DNA of 62,000 bases from Lingula anatina (Eukaryota > Brachiopoda > Lingulata > Lingulida > Lingulidae). Both the position numbers and the translations under genes were made by a program. Of the stretch, positions 1 through 11,700 are shown piece after piece. The notes below the pieces were generated by a model. The model had not been told where the DNA came from, did not search any database, and saw only the letters and a list, made by a program, of their open reading frames with translations. The stretch spans positions 68,417 to 130,416 of the forward strand of contig NW_019775750.1 of NCBI RefSeq assembly GCF_001039355.2. The letters are read 5' to 3'. Positions within the stretch are counted from its first letter, which is position 1. Each line of letters begins with the position of its first letter.

Positions 1-924
1 CACCAAGTCTATATACCTAACAGTTTGTTGATATAGTACTAGTACAGTAATTCTCTATCTACTTTCTGATAGCGTGTCACTGCCCTTGATATTGCCTTTA
101 GTTTACCTATTGCATTGTGTCCTCTATCGATCACGAAGTTCAGAACATAGCACTGCCGCATATTTACCTATGATAACCCTCTGCTCAAATAGTATATGCC
201 CAACTTCCTGTTTCAATAAAAATGCTGTTTATTACAAATATATTGTATGAAACACTTCACCAAGGGGCATTTCTCACACATATAGTGATACATTAACATG
301 GCACCTTTTGTTGGCCATCTTATCTCCAGATGGGCATGATGAAATTACTAATATCAAATATATGTATCCCAGAGCAAAGAACAAAGTACTTTTTCATTGT
401 GGTTTTAGTGACAATTACTAAAAAGCATCGAGTTCCTAGTGCAGTGATAATTAAGAGATGACTTCCAGACATATACTAAGATCCATATCACCATACAATG
501 TCTGTCATCACATAATATATAATATTTGACACAGTCAGAATGTCTTAAGGAAAAGGCTTATATATATTTTGGACTAAAAGTTAAAACTTGGAGCCAATGC
601 ATAATAAACTGTGAAAATATCTGATTAGCTCTTATCAAAAATGTCAAGGGTCAATACCACCTAGTTACCACATGTTGTCATCATGTGACAAACATCATAT
701 AGTTATAAACAATAGGACGTTGTCAACAGCAGTGCCACAAATGATAAGGACATCTTTTGCTCAGGTATTACAGTTTTGCCAGGCAGATGAACAGACAAAG
801 CATATATAGTGATAAAAATTCAGTCAGCTACTAAAGTTCATATTATTTGGAGTTTACTGCCAGCTTTGTAAATAAGGCTGAGTATGTTTGCATTTTTTTT
901 CTTTTTCATGGATAATGTTTTTGC

Positions 925-1085
925 TAGTTTCTGCATGGGAAACCACATATTGCAGGTTTCTGCATAGGACTCCAGTACATTTTTGCATGGGGTACCAGTT
1001 GTAGTTTATTGCTGGTTTTTGTACGGGGCACCAGTGTAGAGCAGGTTTTTGCATGGGATAGCAGTCTATTACAGATTTTTCCTCC
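925..1085. repeat. Degenerate minisatellite
   Basis: Four to five diverged copies of a unit of about 40-45 bp, recognisable by the recurring core CAGGTTTTTGCATGGG with variants such as TTCTGCATAGG and TTTTGTACGGGG, each followed by an ACCAGT-like stretch. No protein is implied; the open frames across it come from the repeat. Confidence 0.6.
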
Positions 1086-2295
1086 ACACTTTCCCTGTAC
1101 CCATCCTGCACCTTGATAAAGTGAGGACAAGGATGGTGGATTAAATCTTCTGGTCTAGACTCTTGAATACAGATGCAAACATGTAAAAATAAATAATAAA
1201 ATGCAAAAAAAAAAAAAAAAATCTTGAAGATGATGTCCAAGAGACAGGAGAAGATTAAAGAGTTACCAGATATGTGACAATACAGCTGGTCTAAAGCAGT
1301 TCTGGAAATCAATGATAATGCACAGCGTATGTTATTTGATTATAACATGGCACCCATAGAGAGGAGAACTTTTCAATGTTCTGCAGCTTCTGCCTAGTTA
1401 ATATGACAGTTCTGCTTTAATATAATGGAGGCATTAGTGGAATTGAGCCATAATATTTTGTAGAATAATATTGATCAATATATAGTGACTAATGGACTGT
1501 ATCATAGATAATATATTATATACAATGCAATTTTTGTAATCCAATCTTTTTAGCATGGAAAGTCAAAATAAAATTACACCAAATACTTAACATTAAAATT
1601 AAGCCATCAAATTGGCAAGTCAAAATCAAATTATCAATTATTTAAATGACTTGATTATAATTATTTTTGACAATCTAAGCTCAGTGCTTTGAACTTGTCA
1701 GCAGTGCACTAGTAATATACTAGTTGAAAGACGTTCCAAAATGCACATCAAGGCAAAATGTAATTATGATATTTTTTAACGATTATCTAAAACTATATTT
1801 CTTCTCATATCTTTCTGTGTCTATCTGACAGTTTTCCTACGGTACCTACCCAATTTCCATCAAAGTGCTCAGAAGAACATGAAGAAGCTATGCATGAATT
1901 AATCATATGCTTAATCCAATGCTATATCAATTCTGACAGGACTTCCCAAGACTTGGAGGTAGAAATGTCTATTGGGGCATTTCCTAATTAATCTCCTGGG
2001 CACTTCAGCTGTCTTTTTGCATTAGTTTTCTTTCATTCCAGTTATATACATCCAGCTTTAACATGCATTCAAGTCATTTATCCAAGCCATTGCTGGCTAA
2101 TAATTGGCCTTACTTTGTCATCTAATAAATTAAATATACTCTCCATCTGAAAAGGTGGAGAAAACAAGCCAATGTTTATATCAGGAATAATATATGGAAA
2201 AAGAAAGGTCCATGCATCAGACCCATAGTTCAAGTCTAAAGCATACTACCAGATCAGCTACTCAATTTGGTAGAATGGGATCCGTCTAGGTTATC

Positions 2296-2309
2296 CCCCC
2301 CCCCCCCCC

Positions 2310-2360
<51 letters not shown>
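2296..2360. repeat. Poly-C plus (AC)n microsatellite
   Basis: A run of about 13 C residues passes directly into a dinucleotide AC run of about 25 units, ending before CTGCAGACTTCC. Simple-sequence DNA; the short ORF over it (poly-His/Thr) is not a gene. Confidence 0.95.
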
Positions 2361-2364
<4 letters not shown>

Positions 2365-2387
2365 GACTTCCCACTGCTTCGGGGACA

Positions 2388-2640
2388 TCTTAGACCCCAT
2401 TCCCATAGATATTTCGATCGATCTATCCCCCTGGGGAGTCTCACTAGATTGGTGTCAGCTTAACAGGCTTAAATGTCTGTCCCGCCAACTAAAAGCTGTG
2501 AAGGTGTAATTAACTATGGTGCGCGCTCGGACGACTGCAATTTTCCGTGAACCCCCAGGGAGTTAGGTCGATCTAAATCTAAATCTCTGGATCGATCTAA
2601 ATCTCTGGGAATGCACTCTTAGCTGTGAACTAGTCACACT
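2388..2640. mobile_element. Foldback MITE-like element, copy 1
   Basis: An imperfect palindrome of about 250 bp. Its left end (GACCCCATTCCCATAGAT) and right end (ATCTCTGGGAATGCACTC) are imperfect inverted repeats, and TTA flanks both sides, as expected of a 3-bp TWA target duplication. Its reverse complement matches copy 4 (about 56703-56935) over most of its length, including CGACCTAACTCCCTGGGGG and ATTGCAGTC. It has no coding capacity. The target duplication suggests the PIF/Harbinger group, but that assignment is inferred. Confidence 0.65.
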
Positions 2641-2952
2641 TATCAGAACATTGCTTCATTTCTGCTCCTTTCCACAGACAAAGCTATAGGGCAATTTAAC
2701 ATGTCACTTTCAAATTATCTATTAATGCCCCTCACTGGTGAGTTAAAAATGAAAAATCACTTTACACTTCTAACATAAAAACTTGATAAATGTAAAGATA
2801 AACTAGAAGGAAAAAACTAGGCTTACTTTGTTCAATATATATACATTTTTGTTATAGTCTTTTTAAATATGACAGTTTAGAGTACTATTCTGAACAATCA
2901 AATCAGTTCTTTAAACATCCTGTTTTGACTTAAATTATACTGTATATCTTTT

Positions 2953-3196
2953 AGACTGGGTTCCCATACCTAGATCGATCTAAGAGGATCAGTCTATCTC
3001 CAAGGAGTTTTTTGCTAAATTGCTTTCAGTTTAAGTGGCTTAGATGTCTGGCACGCCTACTAAAGCTGCTAAACGATAGTTAAAATACCCCCTAACAGCT
3101 TCAGCACATGTGCCAGATATCTAAGCCGCTTATGTTGATTGCAATTTAGCGAGAATACCCTTGAAGATAGATCAATCCAAAGTTAGTATGATAGAG
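2953..3196. mobile_element. Foldback MITE-like element, copy 2
   Basis: A near-palindromic element whose arms share GATCGATCTA, CTCCAAGGAG, GCTAAATTGC, AAGTGGCTTAGATGTCTGGC and a central AAGCTGCTAAACGATAGTTA region with their reverse complements. It belongs to the same family as copies 1, 3 and 4. The next element (3202) lies directly to its right. Non-coding. Confidence 0.65.
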
Positions 3197-3201
3197 CCTA
3201 G

Positions 3202-3374
3202 CAGGGGCAGATTTAGGCCGTCTTCTAGGTCTTCTGGAAGACGGTCAGATTTTCAAGTTTACATTGATCAGATGGGTATCTAATTTTTTCTGTCGGCAGA
3301 CGGTCAAAAATGGAGGATGGATCAATAAAGATAATTTGGAAGACTGTCAGAAAATATCTCTGGATCCGCCCCTG
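3202..3374. mobile_element. Small MITE with CAGGGGC termini
   Basis: A 173-bp insertion that begins CAGGGGCAGATTTAG and ends CTCTGGATCCGCCCCTG, an inverted repeat with a few mismatches. CCTAG directly flanks both sides (3197-3201 and 3375-3379) and is a candidate 5-bp target duplication. It has no open frame. CAGGGGCGGATC-type ends are frequent in animal DNA transposons; I do not assign a superfamily. Confidence 0.65.
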
Positions 3375-4095
3375 CCTAGGAATGGTCTCTTAGTTTAAAT
3401 GGTATCTTCGATGGAAACAGACACTTGCAAACACCACTCCATACAGTGGGTCATTTGTGTCCATCAGATAACTTTAAAACCCTCCCATCAATTTTGGAGT
3501 TCACTTCCTCTGAACATATTACAGGTGGAAGGTTGCTATGGTAATACCTTTTACCAAGGAAAAAGACATAGACTGAGGCATAACTGATCTCGGAACGGTC
3601 AATCAGTGTAGATTCACTGGCACGAAGAATTCTGATTTACCTTAGTTAAAGAAAATGGAAGAATTTTGTAGAACCTGTATAAAGATTTCCTGTGAGAATA
3701 AAAACTGTCAGAATTTTCCACCTTATCATAGACAAAAATTGAAAAGTATCTGTAAATCTGCAAAAAAAGAAAAACAAACAGCATGCAATCCCCCCATTAT
3801 GAAGTGTTTTGTGGCAGCACTAGACATGGTTTGTCAAGAAGTAAATGGGGGAGAAATGTATATTGTCAGTAGGCATGTACGTGTATTACATTCTTAGTTA
3901 TCAACACTGAGCATAAGCTTGGAGCTATCAACTTTGGGAATATTTCTTCACCCATATCTCATCACAAAATCATTATTCTTCACCTGCTTTTATAAAATTA
4001 CTGATAACAAAAGCCAGTGTACAAGTATTGTCCTAGTTTGAATGTAAACAAGGACTCTTTTATAATACCAAGAAGTAAAGATTCAGTGATTTAAT

Positions 4096-4097
<2 letters not shown>

Positions 4098-4132
<35 letters not shown>

Positions 4133-4135
4133 AAA
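4098..4135. repeat. (GA)n microsatellite
   Basis: A GA dinucleotide run that degenerates into GGGAGAGGGAGGG. Simple repeat. Confidence 0.9.
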
Positions 4136-7100
4136 GAGCAACTTTTACTCAGTTACACATCACTATCTCAGTGATTTACAGTTTTAATCACTCAGAATCC
4201 CACAAACTCTCTCTCCCAGACCATACACGTCTGTGATAGTCACAAACCCACACAGATGCCCTAGAGCACCAATAAGCTGGCTCATTCCTACAGGATTCCC
4301 TGAGGGAGAACACTGCTTTATAGCTTCCAGGCTATTATAGTATCAGGGCACACAGAAGCTGTGAGGGCAAAGCCTTGAACACTTCACTTATGTCAGGAAT
4401 ATGAAAGGAAAGCAAAAAATATACTGTCTGATAGTGATTGCCACTTTTTTTCTTTAAACTACACCTTCTAAGGCTGGTATTACTCGATCCTGCATTTATT
4501 TACCCATCTATTTTGGTTGTTATATGATTGTTCTACTTAATTCTGTAGCTGTTTCTTTTTAATGAAATTATGAGAACTAAGAATACAAAAGTTGGTGGCC
4601 CTCAATCTTCCTTTTTTTTCTTTCTTTCTTTCTCACGCTTAGAAATACATCCAGCGACTTTCTAAAATCTCTTTTTGAGCTTAAAGACACACTTTCTTTC
4701 TAAGGGGAATGAGATTTCTTCTAAGAAAAATAGGCCCTATTTAAGAATAAAATAAATTCACTTTTTAAAAAATCTAGAAATACTACTAGGCTAATGGCTT
4801 TATCTCGCCATGTATGTGCTACCTGCCAGCTTTTTCCACTTATTTAGATAACCTTTCCCAGAATTCAACATTAACATCCTGGGTTTTTTTATTCAAATGT
4901 TATATTATTTTTATAGCATATTCTTGAGTTGTTCACCTCAGCCTTGTCATTTACCACCTGACAATATGTCACCTATTTGATCATTATCCCCAGTATGTCA
5001 TGCTGGAATTTACTTCCTCATTCAGGTGTGACATTGAAAGTCGATAACAATCCATGTTCATTTTCGACCTAGCAGTAGAAAAAGTATCGAATCAGTGAAA
5101 AAGTGGTTTTAAAGTTAAACAGTTGACAAAGTTTGATCTCATGTCCCTCATAGCAGGCTTGTCCAGCCCACACAATCACCTGTGTGGATGCTGAGTTTTG
5201 TTTGAAATAAGCATGCACACTGTACTTCACCATCTACAACACTGACAGGTCTGCAATAAGACAGGTCAGACTAAATGTACGGAAGTGTGTAATATAAATG
5301 GTTTCAGAACTGAAACAGAATAAACAAGAAAAAAATCACGTATCAGTTTCAATTTCAGATGTCTGAGGTGCAGTGGGAGGACTCTGTTAAACCTTGCTAC
5401 ATATCTAAGATGCATTTGAAGTGAGTTGGCGTGGCAATTTTCTGGGAAAAATAACTATAGTAAATGTTACCATACAGTTTCAAATAGCCTAACTAATGAA
5501 GTACCAAAAAGGACTATTTCATGTTTCCCAAAAATGACATTTGAAAATTCTGATATTTTCTGTGTCCTCAAGTTACCTGCCATTTAGACTTCCTACAATG
5601 AGACCTCATCTAGTTGGCTCCCAATACATGGTTTTTATTTTATGTGAACACGGATATCTAATCTTTGTTTACTCCTCTGATAAAAATACAACCCAGGCTT
5701 ATGTACACATATAATTTTGAAATAATCATTATCAGGATTATACTAGCTGTAGAAAATAAATATTATCCTTAAATTAGCCTCACAAAAATCTCACCAATCT
5801 AACCAAAAATGTGGAATGACAATCTAAAGTTAACAGATATTTACATCTGGTTGCTCAATAAGAAAATACAAAATGTTAAAAAATAAGTACCAGTAGAAGA
5901 CAATACAATATCATCAGACGTTTTTCTAAAAACAGAAAAATATGCTTGCATGACCCTGTCCACTATTTCATGACTATATGAGGTCTTTAACACTACTTGA
6001 ACCCTGCCATGACACTTGCTTGCTGACAGTAATATTACCAGTTATAAAATACAGCCTTGTTGTCTTCAATAAAATACATAAAGACAAGGCCAGCCAGGCA
6101 CTAGGATCTTAATCTTATCATAGACCATTTGAGTCATTTACATGAAAGGCTGAAATGCATGGGTATTCTGAAAATTTTTCTGAGTAAATTATCTACACGT
6201 AACCAGCTTTCTAGGAATTCCATTAAAGCCCCTTTTATCAATTATTTCCCTTCATTATAAATCATTTTCTTCCCACAATAGTTCTGCAGAGAGTTAACGA
6301 TGAGGTTGCTCCTGTAAATTGTTGTTCAGGTATATCATTTAAGATCAACCACTTCTTTACATCAGTGCAATCTTTTCTCTGTATATTGATTCAAAATATC
6401 AATTCTGTGGTTTAATCAAATCTCAGCATGGAATACTGAGTCACAGATGTGTACATACGTCTCCACTTTCTCTCAGTATCTGTTACCTATTCATTTTAAT
6501 AAAGAAAACTTTGATTCAAAGGTCCATTTACTATGTCCAGCACTTTTTGGTTGGCTGCATTTCTATTGTGACAATCATCCACTACACAAATTCATGTCAA
6601 TTATTGCATCTTGAATATGATATGTGTCACGTCAAGGAAGCCATTCACTTCTTAGCTGCCTTATACCCATAACAACTTTGGTGTTGTAAAATCTATGCTA
6701 AACAACAGTTATCCACAGATGGTCTTACAACATTTGGTTCAAAACTACTTCTTGGTTCATCTGATACTTTCCCAATTTTTTTTACTACATTGGGAAAGGG
6801 GTTTACACATGGGAAGCTATATGTGCAAATATAAATAAAAATTACACAAATTCAAAAACATGGATGGGGGGGAGGGCATGTGTGCCACATGTCAGCCCAT
6901 TCCACCTTTGGGTATTGGCATTTTTGATTTGTATAATCCCTACAATATCAGCAAGGTTTTGAAAAGTCATTTAACACTAGACAGCAAAGCTGGCAAGCAT
7001 ACTAGTACTGACACCAGTAATTTTTTTGACTAAGCCAAGTCTTCTAGCAAACCTAATGTAAAACAGAATCACGTTACTAGTAATTATATGGGTTACAAGG

Positions 7101-8340
7101 ATACATGCAAAAATAATAATAATTAAATAAATAATAAAATTAACGATTAAATTAATTAATAAATTACTGATAAAATTCAACATTTTGTTTAATAATTAAA
7201 TTTTGCTGATTTTCTAATAAAACCTGCCTGTTTATCAAATAAAGCTCCATACTAAATCTAAAGTAAAACAAGTAAAGATGATATGGTTTGGCTCCTTTGG
7301 AACAAATGTTGCACAAATATATATTTAAAATCCAATCACTTTCAGGTCTGACTTGTTGCAATAATTAATAAAATTGTATCACTTGAACGAATATTTTTCT
7401 TTTATAGTTTATTGTACATTTTCAATTCTCTTTCACTTTTACAAAATTACAAATTCATTATAGGCCGTAAATCACAAGAAGTTTTCAACCAGGAACTACA
7501 GGAACATAACAACCTGGATATTATCTATGACAAATGAGATGACCTTACCCTCATAAATGTACCTGTGTCCAATGAACTACTCTTCAGCCTGTTAAAAATG
7601 CCTGCTGGTCTCCAACCCTATTATATGACACTCAGAGATGAGTCTCAAAAATCAGTCTGGAAAAAATAGTGTAATCTGTCACAGACCTCACGTAAACTTG
7701 CACTTTGCTGTAGACGGCAGCATGAGTTTATTCAACTCCTGATTCATCAATCCATGATGAATTTCAAAGGATTCTGTGAGTCACTGCACTTAATATAAAT
7801 TCAAAAATCCCCAAAACAACCTGTAGTTATGTCACGACAACCGGCTACATGCTGCACGTGAGTGTTAGTGTTAGTCAGCGTGCGGTCGTGTCCGAGGACC
7901 CACCCCGCCCTTTTTTATTTGCGTTGACCAAGCAAATGGACGTCGACTTTTCCCACGTTTGTATCGGTGGTCTAATTTTTTTCCTACTGATCAAAAATAG
8001 AATTCAAACGAATCACTACATTTGATAATGGATAATTTTCCTTTAAAAAGCAACTGCCTTACACCTGTTTCGTTATCAAATAATTTAAGACATAAAAAGT
8101 TGATTTCTATCACAAACATTGGTGTATTTTCCATCTGAAATGTCACTGGTAAAATCATTTCTATGCATTCATTACAGTACCCGGTGTATCTACCACAGGA
8201 TTTGAACCTAAACTCTTGACGGGAAACATAATAACACTCACCTGTTCGGCTAGGAGATTTCTGTCTATGTTCACTTGCTGGCCGTAAACGATTCTTATGT
8301 TGAGCGGGCAACTGTTGCTTTTAGAAGAAACCAACAAGAG

Positions 8341-8796
8341 CACGTGACGTCACCCGGAAGTAAATAGTCGGTCGAAACACGACAACCAAAAACTGAAAAA
8401 CAATATCTCATACCCAGGTGCTCGGTAATATGATATAAAAACACCTTAAGATTTGTTGTTTGGTCGAATTTATGCTCAAGAAAGATAAAACAAGCAAATC
8501 TTAAACAGAAACATTGTCGTAATCATGCCGGGAATAGTCTCTAAGCCAAACACAAGGAAAGGCGATAGGTCTCTGTGTCTGTGATGTTTTGATGCACGTT
8601 TTCACGCGAACTGAATCACAATTTACCATCTTTTTCCATTTCTGTTTTATGAGACAGATTAAGAATCACGGCCTTTGGATGAAATCGCCTCAGTAGTTTT
8701 GGCATAAAATTGACGGTGCAAGCCGCAGGATTATAGGGGTCAGGCCAGGCCTTACCTTTAGTTGGAAGTTTATAACCTTTGTCGAGGTGGAGAGAG
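8341..8796 (+). promoter_or_regulatory. Candidate promoter and 5' UTR of the WD40 gene
   Basis: Immediately upstream of the first coding exon, positions 8341-8361 pack an E-box (CACGTG), a full CRE palindrome (TGACGTCA) and an ETS-type CCGGAAGT. Such clusters are typical of TATA-less housekeeping promoters. The region is less AT-rich than its surroundings. The start site itself is not visible. An in-frame stop just upstream of 8797 makes that ATG the likely first codon. Function is inferred from motifs only. Confidence 0.45.
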
Positions 8797-11700
8797 ATGC
8801 AGCAGGGAGGGACCGTGCGGTTCCTCAATCACCACCAAGGTAGCGTACGAGGAGTCGCTTTCCACCCCAAGGTAAATACACCTGATGAGTTGCTGATATG
8901 TGCTCAATACATTATATTTTTGTGTACTAAATCTCTAGACCCACTGAGAAAGTACTTTGTTGAAATTAAAATTAACGTCATTGAGATGCTGTTGTTTTCC
9001 TGTGTGCTAGAAAATATTGTGTGCATAATTAAATATTACATTTTGCATGTTAGTATCATCTTCAATTTAATATCAGATCAAGTGTTTTATTGTCAGTTTT
9101 CTTATTCTAGCACACCTGTTTGACTTAAATTGTTCTACTAGTATATCTTAACTAGGGTAGAGTAATTGATAAGAAGCTAGGACAATATGTTACCTATGAT
9201 AACAGTTAACCTTTTCACCTATCATCTAGCTTGAAGTTCTGTGTATATATTTATTTATTTATTTATTAACGTGGACATGTGATATGAGAACATCACCCGG
9301 CCTCATGGGCCTACAAGTCACCATACTTTATACATACTGCAGTATATCAGAAACAGAGAATATAAGTAAAAATACTGAAGAACATGTCATAAACAGCTAA
9401 TGGCAGTACATGCTAGTGCTTGAAACTTTGTGCTACTCATACTTCTGCCCTGCATATGTTACATACTTTTGATTGATCGAATATTTTTGTTACCAACAGA
9501 GACAAAATTTATGAGAAAAAAAGATATTTTCTATTATTGAATCCTAGGATGTTGTAGAACCAGGTCTCTTAGAAACCTATAAATAAAAGTAATAAGGACA
9601 TTGAATATTTCTAGATGCATTAACCCCCTCCTTCTGAAATAACATAGCTCACACTGTCACTAAAGGAAAAAAAATTGGTGACATTGATGAATATTAGGCA
9701 GGCTCTAATCAATTTCCATGGCCACCATTCCTACACTACAGTTTCACACCATTGTTCCCGTAATGAGAAAAGAAATAAGAGATTCTGAAGTGGTGTCTCC
9801 AACACCTCTTCCTATAAAAACTTATACATGAATTGACAAATTATGGCTCTTGGCAAAAGCAATCATTGTCTGCGGCATGCTTGTTAGTGTATAAAGTTCA
9901 GAGATGAGTGCCAGAGATGGTTTTGACTGACATCATCTGTTTAGATTATCTGCTCAAAGAAATCTGCGGTCTTTATTATTTATCACATTTAAGGTAACAG
10001 ATGCTAAATCCAAAGAAAACATCAGACGATATTAAACTTACATCATTGGATAGCATTGTGTCACATTATTTGACATCAGTATCATATGCATGTACTTGTG
10101 CTGTTTACTTCAAGTGTGGTACCTGTATCCCTCTGCAATGTCATCATAGAGCAGATATAATGGAAGTGTTTTTTTTTTCCAAATGAAATATATAGAAGAA
10201 ACCTCAATCAGGTGGAAATGATGGTGAAAATTAAATTAAATTACTGTAACTGTAGATCATACTACAATAAGAAACTATGACCAAATGCCTAGAAAATGCA
10301 ATAGATAAATACTAGTTAAGGAAAAGCTGCCATTGTCTATGTTGGCAGTATGCCACTGTACATTTGAACTGAATACAAAGTTTATGCACCATTTTTTTAC
10401 TTTCAGGATAGATATCTTTTTTGCTCAGGGGCGTATGATGGGAAAGTGAACCTCTATACTGCACAACGATGTGAACTTTTACATAGCTATGCAGTGAGTC
10501 ACAATCATGTCTTTTTTTATTTTTCATTTAAATACTTTCTCTTTTTCTAAAGGCATCTGTCCAGGTGGATAAATTAATGAAGGGGTGAACCTTTGAAATT
10601 TTTGAATAAAAGTAATGAAAGTTCTATAAACATAAGTTGCAATTTACTTGAATTCATTTCTGTGCACCTGTCTATTCTTGGTGTTTTATGAAGCTTTGTA
10701 CAAAACATAACATGTATTTTTTATACATTATTTGTTCATTAGCTTGTTGTATTACATTCCAAAATTCATAAATCACTGTATGTTGTCAATCATGGATAAT
10801 TTGCAAAATGACAAGTATATTTGACACAGTAAGTGGAAATGTATTTAAAAAAACTTTGAGATAACATCATAGAATTTTATTACTATTACACATCTAGATT
10901 TTCAAATGACAAATTTTTATGAGGTATCACAGATTAAAACTTTGTGCTTGTTCTTATCTTAACCTTTATTTTTGTTTTTCATTTTAGATAACAACAGTCA
11001 GTTTGGCACGCAATATCAATGCAGTCAGGTTTAGTAGTGATGGTCACAGGGTGAGTTAGAAAACAACGGAAAAGAAATCAAGTGTCACCCTTTAAACTAC
11101 TGACACTAGAGTTAACCTACTATGTGTCACCAGAAGACTGGATGATAAGGGAAAACCCTGTTTCCTTGCAGAATTCTAAATCTGGCATGAATCCATACAG
11201 TCAACTAGTGATGGCATTGGCATTATTACCATTCTGTAGTCATCTGGTGCTGGTATTGGCATTATTACCAGTCTGTAGTCATCTGGTGATGGCATTGGCA
11301 TTATTACCAGTCTGTAGTCATCTGGTGCTGGCATTGATATCGATACCAGTGTGTAGTCATCATCTGATGACATTCACATTATTACCAGTCTGTTATGGTC
11401 CTGTTGTAAAAAAAAGCTTTAGTTTGCTTTATAAACCTACACTACTTAATCTACAATTCATCAGTTATACAAACAGAAATCCTGCTCCTCAGAATCTTTG
11501 CAAAATAAGTCTCTGATGATGAGTAACTTAGTTTTACAAAGTTAATTTGTGATGTGAATTATCATATGAAATGGGCTTGTAATTGTTAAAAAGGAAATGG
11601 ACTTGTAATCCTGATGTTACTTTCTTTCTCTTCCAGTTAATATGTACCAGCACTGCACGAAGACTGACAGTGGTGGATGTGGAAAAAGGGGACCAAATAC

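Larger units (their letters stand above)
1..8340. other. Gene-free stretch with repeats
   Basis: I find no exon with matching splice sites and convincing protein in this stretch; the open frames are short and low-complexity. It holds a degenerate minisatellite near 925-1085, an A-run at 1204-1220, a C-run plus (AC)n at 2296-2360, a (GA)n run near 4098-4130, two foldback elements (about 2388-2640 and 2953-3196) and a small MITE (3202-3374). A GC-rich patch near 7850-7960 contains a GC-box-like CCACCCCGCCC and could be regulatory. An exon of an unseen gene cannot be excluded. Confidence 0.6.

Noticed and set aside
854-1312. A 152-aa minus-strand frame
   Set aside because: Covers a degenerate minisatellite and a poly-A run; composition is not protein-like and there is no supporting splice structure.
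2267-2509. An 80-aa + strand frame with poly-His/Thr
   Set aside because: Translation of the poly-C/(AC)n microsatellite and the adjoining foldback element.
8161-8343. A minus-strand gene starting near 8340 opposite the WD40 promoter
   Set aside because: The short frames there show no recognisable protein and no downstream exons on the minus strand.
11082-11516. A 144-aa frame with LALLPVCSHLVMA repeats
   Set aside because: A 39-bp minisatellite inside intron 3 of the WD40 gene; no splice sites, and the frame follows from the repeat length.
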